Shown piece by piece: positions 33,203 through 41,066 of a DNA stretch of 64,000 bases (within the stretch, counting starts at the first letter, position 1; every line of letters starts with the position of its first letter). The stretch spans positions 496,001 to 560,000 of the forward strand of contig NZ_WXEW01000005.1 of NCBI RefSeq assembly GCF_009901565.1. Reading direction: 5' to 3'. Both the position numbers and the translations under genes were made by a program. The notes beneath the pieces are model-generated. The model saw nothing but the letters and a program-made list of their open reading frames with translations, was not told the DNA's origin and did not search any database. Source of the stretch: Herbidospora solisilvae (lineage in GTDB: Bacteria; Actinomycetota; Actinomycetes; Streptosporangiales; Streptosporangiaceae).

Positions 33203-34177
33203 ACGAGTAGTTCCAAAATTGCACAGTTCTCAGACGTGGGGAGGGTGTCCAACATCGGGTTGTGACGACCGAATTAGACACCCTCTTAACGGCACTGTAC
33301 GTGCACATCGATGACCGGCTGAAGACCCGGCGGCGCCGTGGACGGCCGCCGTGGCTGACCGATGCCGAACTGCTCACCCTGGCCGTGGCCCAGGCCATCC
33401 TGGGATTCCATGGCGAAGCCCGATGGCTGCGCTTTGCTCACGCCCACCTGCGCGGCATGTTCCCCTACCTGCCCCAGCGGCCGGGCTACAACAAGCGCCT
33501 TCGCGCGGCGTTACCGCTGGCCAAACAGATGATCCGGTCACTGGCCGCCGACACCGACCTGTGGGCCGACCGGTGCTGGATCGTGGACTCCACCCCGGTG
33601 GAGTGCGTCCGCTCCCGGCCTGCCGTGCTGCGCTCGGACCTGGCCGGCTGGGCGGGCTACGGCTACTGCCACTCCCACTCGCGCTTCTACTGGGGGCTCA
33701 AGCTTCATCTGATCTGCACCCCGGCCGGTCTGCCGATCGCCTGGGCACTGGCTGACCCGAAGGTCGATGAACGCCAGGTGCTGATGGCGATCTGCGATCT
33801 GGAACCGCATCTGATCGCCGCCCGGCCCGGACTGCTGATCCTGGCCGACAAGGGCTAAATCGCCGCCGAACTCGACAGGTTCCTGGCCGCCCGGGGTGTC
33901 AGCCTGCTGCGGCCTTCCTACCGCAACCGCGGCGCGCCTCGTCCGGGAGAGCCGCTGCTCAAGACGGTCCGGCAGCTGATCGAGTCCGTCAACGACACCT
34001 TGAAAGGCCAGCTGGGTCTCGAACAGCACGGCGGCCGGAGCATTGAGGGCGTGGGTGTCCGGGTGGCTCAGCGGATTCTGGCGCTGACCTGCGCGATCTG
34101 GCACAACCGCAGCACAGGAGCGCCAATTGCTAGATCCTTGATCGCGTACGACCACTGAGCCATTCGGAACTACTCGT
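33203..34177 (+). mobile_element. IS982-family-like insertion sequence, 975 bp
   Basis: The element is bounded by inverted repeats ACGAGTAGTTCC (33203-33214) and GGAACTACTCGT (34166-34177), and flanked on both sides by CTAG (33199-33202 and 34178-34181), a possible 4-bp target duplication. It carries one transposase gene with a nonsense codon. It sits exactly at the junction of two convergent genes. Because CTAG contains TAG on both strands, both genes kept their stop codons. Confidence 0.82.
33262..34158 (+). pseudogene. IS982-type transposase with in-frame stop
   Basis: The frame reads from GTG at 33262 for 198 residues to TAA at 33856-33858, then continues without any frameshift for another 100 residues to TGA at 34156-34158 (end SLIAYDH, typical of the family). 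The full protein would be about 298 residues. The stop falls directly after LILADKG, where relatives have Tyr or Phe, so one base change of a TAC codon explains it. Catalytic acids are visible before (IVDSTPVE) and after the break (LIESVNDTLKGQL), so the truncated product lacks part of the active site. The element is probably immobile unless helped in trans. Confidence 0.85.
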
Positions 34178-35329
34178 CTAGACGAACGCGCTCTCGCCGG
34201 TGACGGCCCGTCCGACGATCAAAGTGTTGATCTCGCGGGTGCCCTCGTAGCTGTAGATGGCCTCGGAGTCGGCGACGAAGCGGCCCATGCCGTAGTCGAG
34301 CACGATCCCGTTCCCGGCCATGATCTCCCGGCCCCACCCGACGGCCTCGCGCATCCGGGCCGTGCAGAACGCCTTGGCCAGCGCCGAGTGCTCGTCGCGG
34401 TAGACCCCGTCGTCCTGGAGTTGCGCCAGGCGTACCACCATGCCGAGAGAGCTGGTCACGTTGCCGAGCATGCGCACGAGCAGATCCTGCACGAGCTGGA
34501 ACGACGCGATGGGCCGCCCGAACTGCTCGCGCTCCTTCGAGTACGCCAGCGCCCGCTCGTAGGGGCCGATCATGCACCCGACGGCCTGCCAGGCGACGCC
34601 GCCCCGCGTCTGCCGCAGGATCGTCGCGGTGTCCTTGAACGAGGAGGCCCCGGCCAGCCGGTTCTCCTCCGGCACGAGCACGTTCTCCAGCGTGATGTCG
34701 GCGTTCTGGACGGTCCGCAGGGCGATCTTGTTCTCGATCTTCGTGGCGGTGAACCCGGGGGAGCCCCGGTCGACCACGAATCCCTTGACCTGCCCGTCGC
34801 CCTCGTCCTTGGCCCACACGATGACGTAGTCGGCGAACGTCGCGTTGCCGATCCAGCGTTTGGCCCCGTTGAGCACCCAGGTGTCGCCCTCACGCCGGGC
34901 GGTGGTGCGGAGCCCCGCGGCGACGTCGGATCCGCCGGTCGGCTCGGTCAGCGCGAAGGCGCCGATCTTCTCCATCGCGGCCATACGCGGCAACCAGCGC
35001 TCCCGCTGCTCCTCGGAGCCCAGCCGGGCGACGCTGCCCATGGCCAGGCCCGCGTGCACCCCGAAGAAGGTGCCCCACGACGGGTCGACCCGGTTCATCT
35101 CCAAGACGACGAAACCGGTCAGCAGGCTGCGCGCGCCCCGGAAAGCGAGGCCCGCGACGTCGAGTTTGGCGAACTCGGGCACGAGCTGGTGTGGGAACTC
35201 GGCCCTGGTCCACTGGTCGTCGGCGATCGGCGCGACCCGATCGGCCATGAACTCGCGTACCCGCTCGATCGTCTGCTTCTCATCCCCGTCGAGCAGGTCG
35301 GCGTACGCATAGAGATCCCCGTTCGTCAT
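34178..35329 (-). CDS. Acyl-CoA dehydrogenase (glutaryl-CoA dehydrogenase-like)
   Basis: A 383-residue flavoenzyme. FAD and substrate motifs AFALTEPTGGSDVAAGL and WIGNATFADYVIVWA are present, and the catalytic Glu lies in IYSYEGTREINTLIVGRA, the position used by glutaryl-CoA dehydrogenases. It is likely a soluble FAD enzyme that oxidises a short acyl- or glutaryl-CoA ester with electron-transfer flavoprotein as acceptor. It stands alone here. Its stop codon is the complement of the CTAG that flanks the insertion sequence. Confidence 0.9.
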   Translation of the reverse strand: MTNGDLYAYADLLDGDEKQTIERVREFMADRVAPIADDQWTRAEFPHQLVPEFAKLDVAGLAFRGARSLLTGFVVLEMNRVDPSWGTFFGVHAGLAMGSVARLGSEEQRERWLPRMAAMEKIGAFALTEPTGGSDVAAGLRTTARREGDTWVLNGAKRWIGNATFADYVIVWAKDEGDGQVKGFVVDRGSPGFTATKIENKIALRTVQNADITLENVLVPEENRLAGASSFKDTATILRQTRGGVAWQAVGCMIGPYERALAYSKEREQFGRPIASFQLVQDLLVRMLGNVTSSLGMVVRLAQLQDDGVYRDEHSALAKAFCTARMREAVGWGREIMAGNGIVLDYGMGRFVADSEAIYSYEGTREINTLIVGRAVTGESAFV

Positions 35330-35368
35330 GCCTCACCCTTGCCCGGGGGGCATGCGGCGTAACGAGGG

Positions 35369-35536
35369 TCAGCGCGCGGCGCTGCCGTCGGGGAGCAGCA
35401 GGCCGAGGTCCTCGAACAACACGACGCCGTTGCACAGCAGGCTCCAGCCCTGTTCCGGGTGGGCCGCCACGACGTGGGCGGAAACGCGGTCGGAGGCGTC
35501 GGGGGACGGACACTTGGGCTGATGCTGACACATCAT
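35369..35536 (-). CDS. Small DUF5999-like protein
   Basis: A 55-residue protein starting MMCQHQPKCPSPDASDR and ending in LLLPDGSAAR, with the WSLLCNGVVLFEDLG segment typical of the small actinobacterial DUF5999 family. The ATG at 35536 follows GAGAGG by six bases. Two Cys in CQHQPKC plus a third further on could bind zinc. Function unknown. Codon use is normal, and the family memory supports a real gene despite its size. Confidence 0.75.
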   Translation of the reverse strand: MMCQHQPKCPSPDASDRVSAHVVAAHPEQGWSLLCNGVVLFEDLGLLLPDGSAAR

Positions 35537-35700
35537 CGCGACCTCTCAGGTGGGCTCCTGGATCACCAAACGAATGAATCCGCGGATTTGCGCCCGCTCT
35601 TCCTACTTTGGACACCTAAAGAGTGACCTAAGCCACTATCACTTCGCTTTCCGTCCGCTGTACGCGGATTGCAGGCCCCGCCCGGGGCAGTTGCGCGCAC

Positions 35701-37065
35701 ATGACGCGCGTCGTGGTGTTCGTCATGGCCGTCGCCATGGGCCTGTGGGGCCTCGACCGGGGCTCGATGTGGCAGGACGAGGCGACCACCTACGCCATCG
35801 CGAGCCGCTCCCTCGGCGACCTCTTCACCACCCTGGGCAACGTGGACGCCGTCCACGGCCTCTACTACCTGATCGTGCACGCCGTGCTGCTCCTCCCGGG
35901 CGACCCGGAGGTGCTGATCCGCCTTCCGTCGGTGCTCGCCACCGGCCTGGCCGCGCTCGCCGTCGCGGGTGCCGCCCGGCGGATGCGCGGCAGCGGCCTC
36001 GCGGCGGGCGCGGCCTACGCGCTGCTGCCCGTCGTGTCCCATTACGCCCAAGAGGGCCGCTCACCCGCTCTGGTGTGCGCCGCGGTGGCGTGGGCGATGT
36101 ACGCGCTCGTACGGCGATCCTGGGTCGGGTACGCCGTCGCGGTGACCGTGGCGGCCTACCTGAACCTGACGTCGCTGCTCGTGCTGGCGGCGTTCGCGGT
36201 GCCCGGCCTGCTCGTCGACCGGCGCCGGTGGCTGATCGCCTCGGCGGCGGCCCTCGCGGCGAGTGTGCCGCTGATCCTGGTCGCCTATCCGCAGAGCGCG
36301 CAGGTGGCCCGGCTGACCCCGCCGACCTGGACCGACGCCGCCGACCTGGTGACCGGCTTCGCCGGCTGGACCGTCGTGCTCGCGCTGCTCGCACTGTTCC
36401 GCGGCGGCCCGCTGCGGGTGGTGGCGCTGCCGCTGGCGGTCGTCCCGCCCGCGTCGCTGTTGCTGTTGTCGCAGGTCAAGCCCTACTACGAAGAACGCTA
36501 TGTGCTGTACGCCGTCATCGGCCTCGCCCTGCTGATCGGCTCGGCCGTCGACGGGATCGCGAGGCTGGCCCGCCCGGCCGTGGCCGTCCCGGCCGCCGCC
36601 GCGACGCTGGCGGTCGTGCTGCTCCCGGCGCTGCCCGCCCAGGCGGCGACCCGCCGGCTCGACTCCCGTCCCGACGACCCGGCCGCCGTCGCGAAACTCA
36701 TGGGCCAGCTGGCGCTGCCGGGCGACACGGTCGTCTACCTGCCGTCGATCCGGCGGCTGGTCGCCGAGGCCTACCCGGCGCAGTTCGGCGCGGTGCGCGA
36801 CGTCGCGCTGAAGGAGAGCGGGGCCGAGTCGGGGACGCTGGCCGGACGGGAACGGCCCGCCCACGAGATCAGACTCGGCGACCGGGTCTGGACGGTCAGC
36901 CGCAACTACCCCAAACCCGCCGACCTCGACTCGGAGCAGGACCGGGCCAAGCAGCTCATGCTGCACTACAACTACAAGAAGGGACCGGTCTACCGGGTGC
37001 TCGGCTACGCGATCCGGCTATACGTCCGGCGCGAACCCGCGCAGCATCATGCCCTGGCCCCGTGA
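35701..37065 (+). CDS. GT39/PMT-like membrane glycosyltransferase
   Basis: A 454-residue polytopic membrane protein with about ten hydrophobic segments. The first loop has the acidic pair WQDEATTYAIASRSLGDLF, the signature of GT-C mannosyltransferase-like enzymes, and PYYEERYVLYAVIGLALLIG is also typical. The C-terminal 120 residues form an extracytoplasmic domain. Such enzymes move a sugar from a polyprenyl-phosphate donor to a lipid or protein on the outer face. It ends convergently with the dioxygenase-like gene, overlapping by 48 bases. Confidence 0.82.
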   Translation: MTRVVVFVMAVAMGLWGLDRGSMWQDEATTYAIASRSLGDLFTTLGNVDAVHGLYYLIVHAVLLLPGDPEVLIRLPSVLATGLAALAVAGAARRMRGSGLAAGAAYALLPVVSHYAQEGRSPALVCAAVAWAMYALVRRSWVGYAVAVTVAAYLNLTSLLVLAAFAVPGLLVDRRRWLIASAAALAASVPLILVAYPQSAQVARLTPPTWTDAADLVTGFAGWTVVLALLALFRGGPLRVVALPLAVVPPASLLLLSQVKPYYEERYVLYAVIGLALLIGSAVDGIARLARPAVAVPAAAATLAVVLLPALPAQAATRRLDSRPDDPAAVAKLMGQLALPGDTVVYLPSIRRLVAEAYPAQFGAVRDVALKESGAESGTLAGRERPAHEIRLGDRVWTVSRNYPKPADLDSEQDRAKQLMLHYNYKKGPVYRVLGYAIRLYVRREPAQHHALAP

Positions 37066-37737
37066 CCGGTGCACGTTGTCGGCCGGTTCGTCCTCCGGGT
37101 CGCGGAACTGCACCAGGAACGTGGTGCGGTCTTCGCCGGAGGTGTTCACCCCCGACCCGTGCACCAGCAGGTAGCTGAGGAACAACACGTCACCGGCCTC
37201 GGCCTCGACCGGGACCGCCGACGACAGCGGCCACTCGTCGAGCGGCAGGTGCCAGCCGCCCTCCTCGACGTGGGGGAGCGGGCCGCGCCTGTGGCTGCCG
37301 GGCACCACCCGTACACAGCCCTTCTCCTCGGGGGCGTCGTCGAAGTGGAAGATGGCGGCGGCCATCGTGTGGCGGGTGTGCGGGAAGTGCGCGGCGTCCT
37401 GGTGCATCGGGAACGGCGAGCCGCGCTCGGCCGGCTTGACGAAGATCTTCGTGTGGTGGAGCTGGACGTTGGGCGAGCCCACGACCTCGGCGGCCACGTC
37501 GGTGAACCGGGGGTCGACGATGAGCCGGGAGAACACGGCGGCGTGGAACTGGGCGTCGTGACAGTGCCGCAGCTCGGTGTGCCGTTCGGTCAGCTTCCGG
37601 GCCACCGCCCACGTGGGGTCGACCGCCCGGAGCCGGGAGATCAGCTCGTGCGTCTCCCGGCGGCAGGCCGCCGCCTCTTCTGGGGTGATCAGCCCCTTGA
37701 CCAGCACGTATCCGTTCTCGCGGTAGAAGTCGATCAC
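37018..37737 (-). CDS. Phytanoyl-CoA dioxygenase-like Fe(II)/2-oxoglutarate oxygenase
   Basis: A 239-residue enzyme of the PhyH family. The iron ligands are His and Asp in FPMHQDAAHF and a distal His in LVHGSGVNTSG; the Arg after it (EDRTTFLVQFR) should bind 2-oxoglutarate. The GTG start overlaps the upstream gene stop as GTGA, so it is coupled to the spermidine-synthase-like membrane protein. PhyH relatives hydroxylate many small molecules, and the substrate cannot be told from the sequence. Confidence 0.88.
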   Translation of the reverse strand: MIDFYRENGYVLVKGLITPEEAAACRRETHELISRLRAVDPTWAVARKLTERHTELRHCHDAQFHAAVFSRLIVDPRFTDVAAEVVGSPNVQLHHTKIFVKPAERGSPFPMHQDAAHFPHTRHTMAAAIFHFDDAPEEKGCVRVVPGSHRRGPLPHVEEGGWHLPLDEWPLSSAVPVEAEAGDVLFLSYLLVHGSGVNTSGEDRTTFLVQFRDPEDEPADNVHRSRGQGMMLRGFAPDV

Positions 37738-39794
37738 GTGAGGGCCCGTGCGGTGCGCGGCAGCAGCACGAACGCGCCCAGGTAGAGCAGACCGGCCACG
37801 ATCAGCAGCGAGTTGTAGCCGAGCATCAGGGCGGCGTATTCGAGACAACCGCCGACCATCGCGCCGAGCAGGTTGGCGCCGAAGGCGGTGGTCGAGTCGT
37901 CGGTCTCGGTGAAGCGCTTGGCGAACACCACGTTGGCCGCGAAGATCGGCAGGAACGCGATGGCCACCGCCACCGGGATGCGCAGCGCCAGCGGCAACGA
38001 CAACAACCACGAGTTCGGCACGAGCCAGCCGACGACCAGGCCGACCGCGATCACGCCGTACATGACCGGAAGGGACGGGGTGCGGAAGCGGCGCGTCACC
38101 TCGACCGCGGCGAGCACCGCGACCAGGACGCCCGCGAAGACGATCGCGTTCACCACCCAGGTGGTGCCGAACAGCAGCGCGAAGCCGGTGATGCTCTTGG
38201 TCTCCAGCAGCATGAAGCCGACACCGAGCAGGAACAGGTCGGCGTAGGGCCGCATCTGCCGGAACGGCCCCGCCACGACCCGCACCGCCAACACGCTGAC
38301 CAGCAGGATCAGGCCCAGGGCGAAGATGTAGAGCGACGGGATCGACGTGGTGCTCAGGTAGAGGAACGGCCGGTCGTCGCTGGTCGGCGCGGGGGTGCCG
38401 GCCGCGGCGCCGCCCCACTCGCCGGCGCACGCCTGGTCGGCGGGGGTGAGCCCCGCGGTGATGACGGCCTGGCCGCCCCAGCCGGTGAAGTCGACGCACG
38501 GCTTGTGCCCGAACGCCGCCTGCGCGGTCGACGCGAGCCGGTCGATCAGCCAGGTCTCGCGGTAGTAGTTGTACATCGAGAACGCGCCACCCGGCTTCAG
38601 GTGCTCCTTCGCCGCCTCCATGGCCTGCTCGGTGAACAGGTAGCTCTCCAGCCGCAGGGAGCTCGCGCCCGACACCAGGGTCAGCGAGTCGGGCAGGGCG
38701 AAGAGGATGAGGTCGTACTTCTTGTCGGTGCGCTCCAGGAAGGCGCGGCCGTCGTTGATGTGGGTGGTCACGCGCGGGTCGGAGTAGGGCTTGTCGGGGT
38801 GGAACTCACCGCCGAGCTGGCGCAGCTTCGGGTCGATCTCGACCGCGTCGACGTGCTTGGCGCCCTTCAGCAACGAGATCGCGACGTCGGTGCCGCTGCC
38901 CGCGCCGACGATCAGCACGTCGTCGAGCCGCTGGCCCGCGGCGGCGACGGAGCGCTGGTAGGGCATGCCGTACTGCTGCTCCCACTCCAGCCGCTTGGCC
39001 GCCGGGATCGCCTGCTGGTGGGGGATGCCGTTGACCTGGATGTCCAGGACGTCGACGCCCTGCTGCTGGAACGCCTTGGTGGTGACCTTGTAGTAGGGCG
39101 ACCAGAGGGCCCCGGCGGAGAAGGTCTCGATGGCCAGCGCCGTGATGACGAGCAGCGCGGGAACGGCCAGCAGGGCTCCGGTGAGCAGGCCCTGCGGGCG
39201 CATCACCACGAAGTAGCCGATCGCGACCACGAGCCCCCACGCCAGCGGCGGCGCGCTCAGGAACGACAGCAGCGTGAACAGCCCGATGCCGCAGAGCGAC
39301 CCGACGAGGTCCCACCGGTAGGCCTCAAGCCGGTCGAGCTTCGGGAAACACTGGCCGACCAACTCGGCCGGCCCCATCAGCACCAGCGCGACCACCACGA
39401 AGATGACCGGCAGGATCAGCCAGGCCGGCGGCCCGCTCGTCTCCAGGCTGGTGAAGTAGAGGATGCCGGTCGCCTCCCGGTTGACGTGCACCGGGAAGAA
39501 GCTGATGACCAGCACCAGCACGGCCAGCAGGACCGGCGAGTAGTAGGGCTGCCGTTTCGTGCGCCCCACCCGCAGGAACCCGAGCCCGATCCCGAGGAAC
39601 GACCCGAGCAGCACGAAGTTGGTGAAATAACTCAGATGGACGACGTTGGACCCGGTCCATCGGATGAGCGACAACTCCAGGAAGAGCATCAACCCACTCG
39701 CCACGACGAGGCGCGGTCGCACCGCGAGCCAGTGGCGGGGTTCGTTGTCGTCCTGACGGGCGGGGGCTTCCTGCTGGACTGTCACCTGGGGCAC
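37734..39794 (-). CDS. Membrane protein with spermidine-synthase-like domain
   Basis: A 686-residue protein with about seven N-terminal and seven C-terminal membrane segments around a central soluble Rossmann domain (about residues 290-430). The domain has the SAM/decarboxy-SAM binding motifs VLIVGAGSGTDVAISLL and VDAVEIDPKLRQLGGEF and a FALPDSLTL segment. Such fused transporter/synthase-like proteins are widespread in actinobacteria, but their reaction is mostly unknown. The start is taken as GTG at 39794; the GTG four codons later is an alternative. It is coupled to the dioxygenase gene. Confidence 0.8.
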   Translation of the reverse strand: MPQVTVQQEAPARQDDNEPRHWLAVRPRLVVASGLMLFLELSLIRWTGSNVVHLSYFTNFVLLGSFLGIGLGFLRVGRTKRQPYYSPVLLAVLVLVISFFPVHVNREATGILYFTSLETSGPPAWLILPVIFVVVALVLMGPAELVGQCFPKLDRLEAYRWDLVGSLCGIGLFTLLSFLSAPPLAWGLVVAIGYFVVMRPQGLLTGALLAVPALLVITALAIETFSAGALWSPYYKVTTKAFQQQGVDVLDIQVNGIPHQQAIPAAKRLEWEQQYGMPYQRSVAAAGQRLDDVLIVGAGSGTDVAISLLKGAKHVDAVEIDPKLRQLGGEFHPDKPYSDPRVTTHINDGRAFLERTDKKYDLILFALPDSLTLVSGASSLRLESYLFTEQAMEAAKEHLKPGGAFSMYNYYRETWLIDRLASTAQAAFGHKPCVDFTGWGGQAVITAGLTPADQACAGEWGGAAAGTPAPTSDDRPFLYLSTTSIPSLYIFALGLILLVSVLAVRVVAGPFRQMRPYADLFLLGVGFMLLETKSITGFALLFGTTWVVNAIVFAGVLVAVLAAVEVTRRFRTPSLPVMYGVIAVGLVVGWLVPNSWLLSLPLALRIPVAVAIAFLPIFAANVVFAKRFTETDDSTTAFGANLLGAMVGGCLEYAALMLGYNSLLIVAGLLYLGAFVLLPRTARALT

Positions 39795-39953
39795 GTTAGC
39801 GAACCGGTCAAAGTGTGACCAGTCTCTCTGAATCGTTCAGTTGCTTTCTGGAGATTTCCCAGTTCGGGCGGCAGGGCCGAAGCATCACCGTTGTCCTTGA
39901 CAACGAGTTAGGAGACGTTGGGCGCTCCCCCACACCTCTCCTAGGAGGAGCAC

Positions 39954-41027
39954 GTGCACACGCTCTCCCGGACCCTACTCGCGGCCCTGGCAGCCCTGGC
40001 ACTCCTCGCCACAGCACTCGTCGCGACCGCGAACGCCCACGGCTCCGTCACCGACCCGCCGAGCCGCAACTACGGCTGCTGGCAGCGCTGGGGCACTGAC
40101 CACCAGAACCCGGCGATGGCCCAGCAGGACCCGATGTGCTATCAGGCCTGGCAGTACGACGTCCAGGCCATGTGGAACTGGAACGGCCTCTACCGCGAAC
40201 AGGTGGCGGGCAACCACCAGGCCGCCGTCCCCGACGGCCAGCTCTGCAGCGGCGGCCGCACCTTCAACGGCCGCTACAACGCCATGGACACCCTCGGCGC
40301 GTGGAAGACCGTCGACAAGCCCACCCGCTTCACCCTGAACATGTACGACCAGGCCGTCCACGGCGCCGACTACATCCGCGTGTACGCCACCAAGCAGGGC
40401 TTCAACGCGTTGACGACGCCACTGAAGTGGAGCGACCTCGAACTGGTCGGTCAGGTGGGCCGCGTGCCGACCGGCGCGACCACCCCCGTCGAGGTGAACG
40501 CCCCTGGCCGCTCGGGCCGCCACATCGTGTTCACGGTCTGGCAGGCCAGCCACATGGACCAGTCGTACTACTTCTGCAGCGACGTGAACTTCGTCGGCGG
40601 CAACCCCAGCCCGACCCCGACCCCCACGCCGACCCCGACCCCCACGCCGACCCCGACCCCCACCCCGACGCCCACCCCCACCCCGACGCCGACTCCCACC
40701 CCGACGCCCACGCCCACCCCGAACCCGGGCCAGGGCTGCTCGGCGGCCTACAAGGTGGCCTCGACGTGGGGCGGCGGCTTCCAGGCCGACGTGACGGTGA
40801 CGGCCGGTTCGTCGCCCATCTCCGGCTGGCAGGTGAACTGGACGTGGCCGAGCGGCCAGTCCATCAGCCAGTCGTGGAGCGCGACGGTCACGAGTAGCGG
40901 TTCCAGCGTGACGGCGCGGAACGTGGCGTACAACGGCTCGCTGGGCGCGGGCGCGTCGGCGACCTTTGGCTTCCTCGCCTCGGGCAACTCCAGCAGCGCA
41001 CCCACGGTGACCTGCCGGACCGTCTGA
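39954..41027 (+). CDS. Lytic polysaccharide monooxygenase AA10 with CBM2
   Basis: A 357-residue secreted enzyme. The GTG start follows CTAGGAGGAG. The signal peptide ends TANA, leaving His29 as the N-terminal copper ligand of the histidine brace; the second ligand is His136 (DQAVHGADYIRVY). The AA10 domain is residues 29-216, followed by a linker of about 50 Pro/Thr residues and a C-terminal family 2 cellulose-binding module (about 255-357, with two terminal Cys and exposed Trp residues). Copper-dependent cleavage of cellulose or chitin is expected; CBM2 favours cellulose. The upstream GGCGCTCCC half-site is only weakly like the CebR box. A strong terminator follows. Confidence 0.95.
   Translation: MHTLSRTLLAALAALALLATALVATANAHGSVTDPPSRNYGCWQRWGTDHQNPAMAQQDPMCYQAWQYDVQAMWNWNGLYREQVAGNHQAAVPDGQLCSGGRTFNGRYNAMDTLGAWKTVDKPTRFTLNMYDQAVHGADYIRVYATKQGFNALTTPLKWSDLELVGQVGRVPTGATTPVEVNAPGRSGRHIVFTVWQASHMDQSYYFCSDVNFVGGNPSPTPTPTPTPTPTPTPTPTPTPTPTPTPTPTPTPTPTPNPGQGCSAAYKVASTWGGGFQADVTVTAGSSPISGWQVNWTWPSGQSISQSWSATVTSSGSSVTARNVAYNGSLGAGASATFGFLASGNSSSAPTVTCRTV
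40611..40721 (+). repeat. Low-complexity Pro-Thr linker repeat
   Basis: About 37 codons alternating Pro and Thr (CCGACC/CCCACG hexamers) between the catalytic and binding modules of the LPMO. Synonymous codons vary irregularly between units, so this is a slippage-prone flexible linker rather than a recent perfect tandem array. Confidence 0.85.
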
Positions 41028-41031
41028 CTTT

Positions 41032-41066
41032 GAGCCCGCCCGCCCGCCGGTCTGGCGGGCGGGCTC
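41032..41066. terminator. Strong terminator after the LPMO gene
   Basis: A 13-bp perfect stem GAGCCCGCCCGCC / GGCGGGCGGGCTC with a nine-base loop. It touches the stop codon of the convergent HEPN gene and may act in both directions. Confidence 0.85.

Noticed and set aside
33203-34177. Assignment to the IS5 family because of the CTAG flanks
   Set aside because: A YTAR target suits IS5-type elements, but the protein sequence, including the SLIAYDH end, matches IS982-type transposases of actinomycetes. The duplication length therefore stays uncertain.
39905-39950. CebR-type operator before the LPMO gene
   Set aside because: Only one half (GCGCTCCC) matches the TGGGAGCGCTCCCA consensus. The other half deviates, so the site is not listed as a feature.
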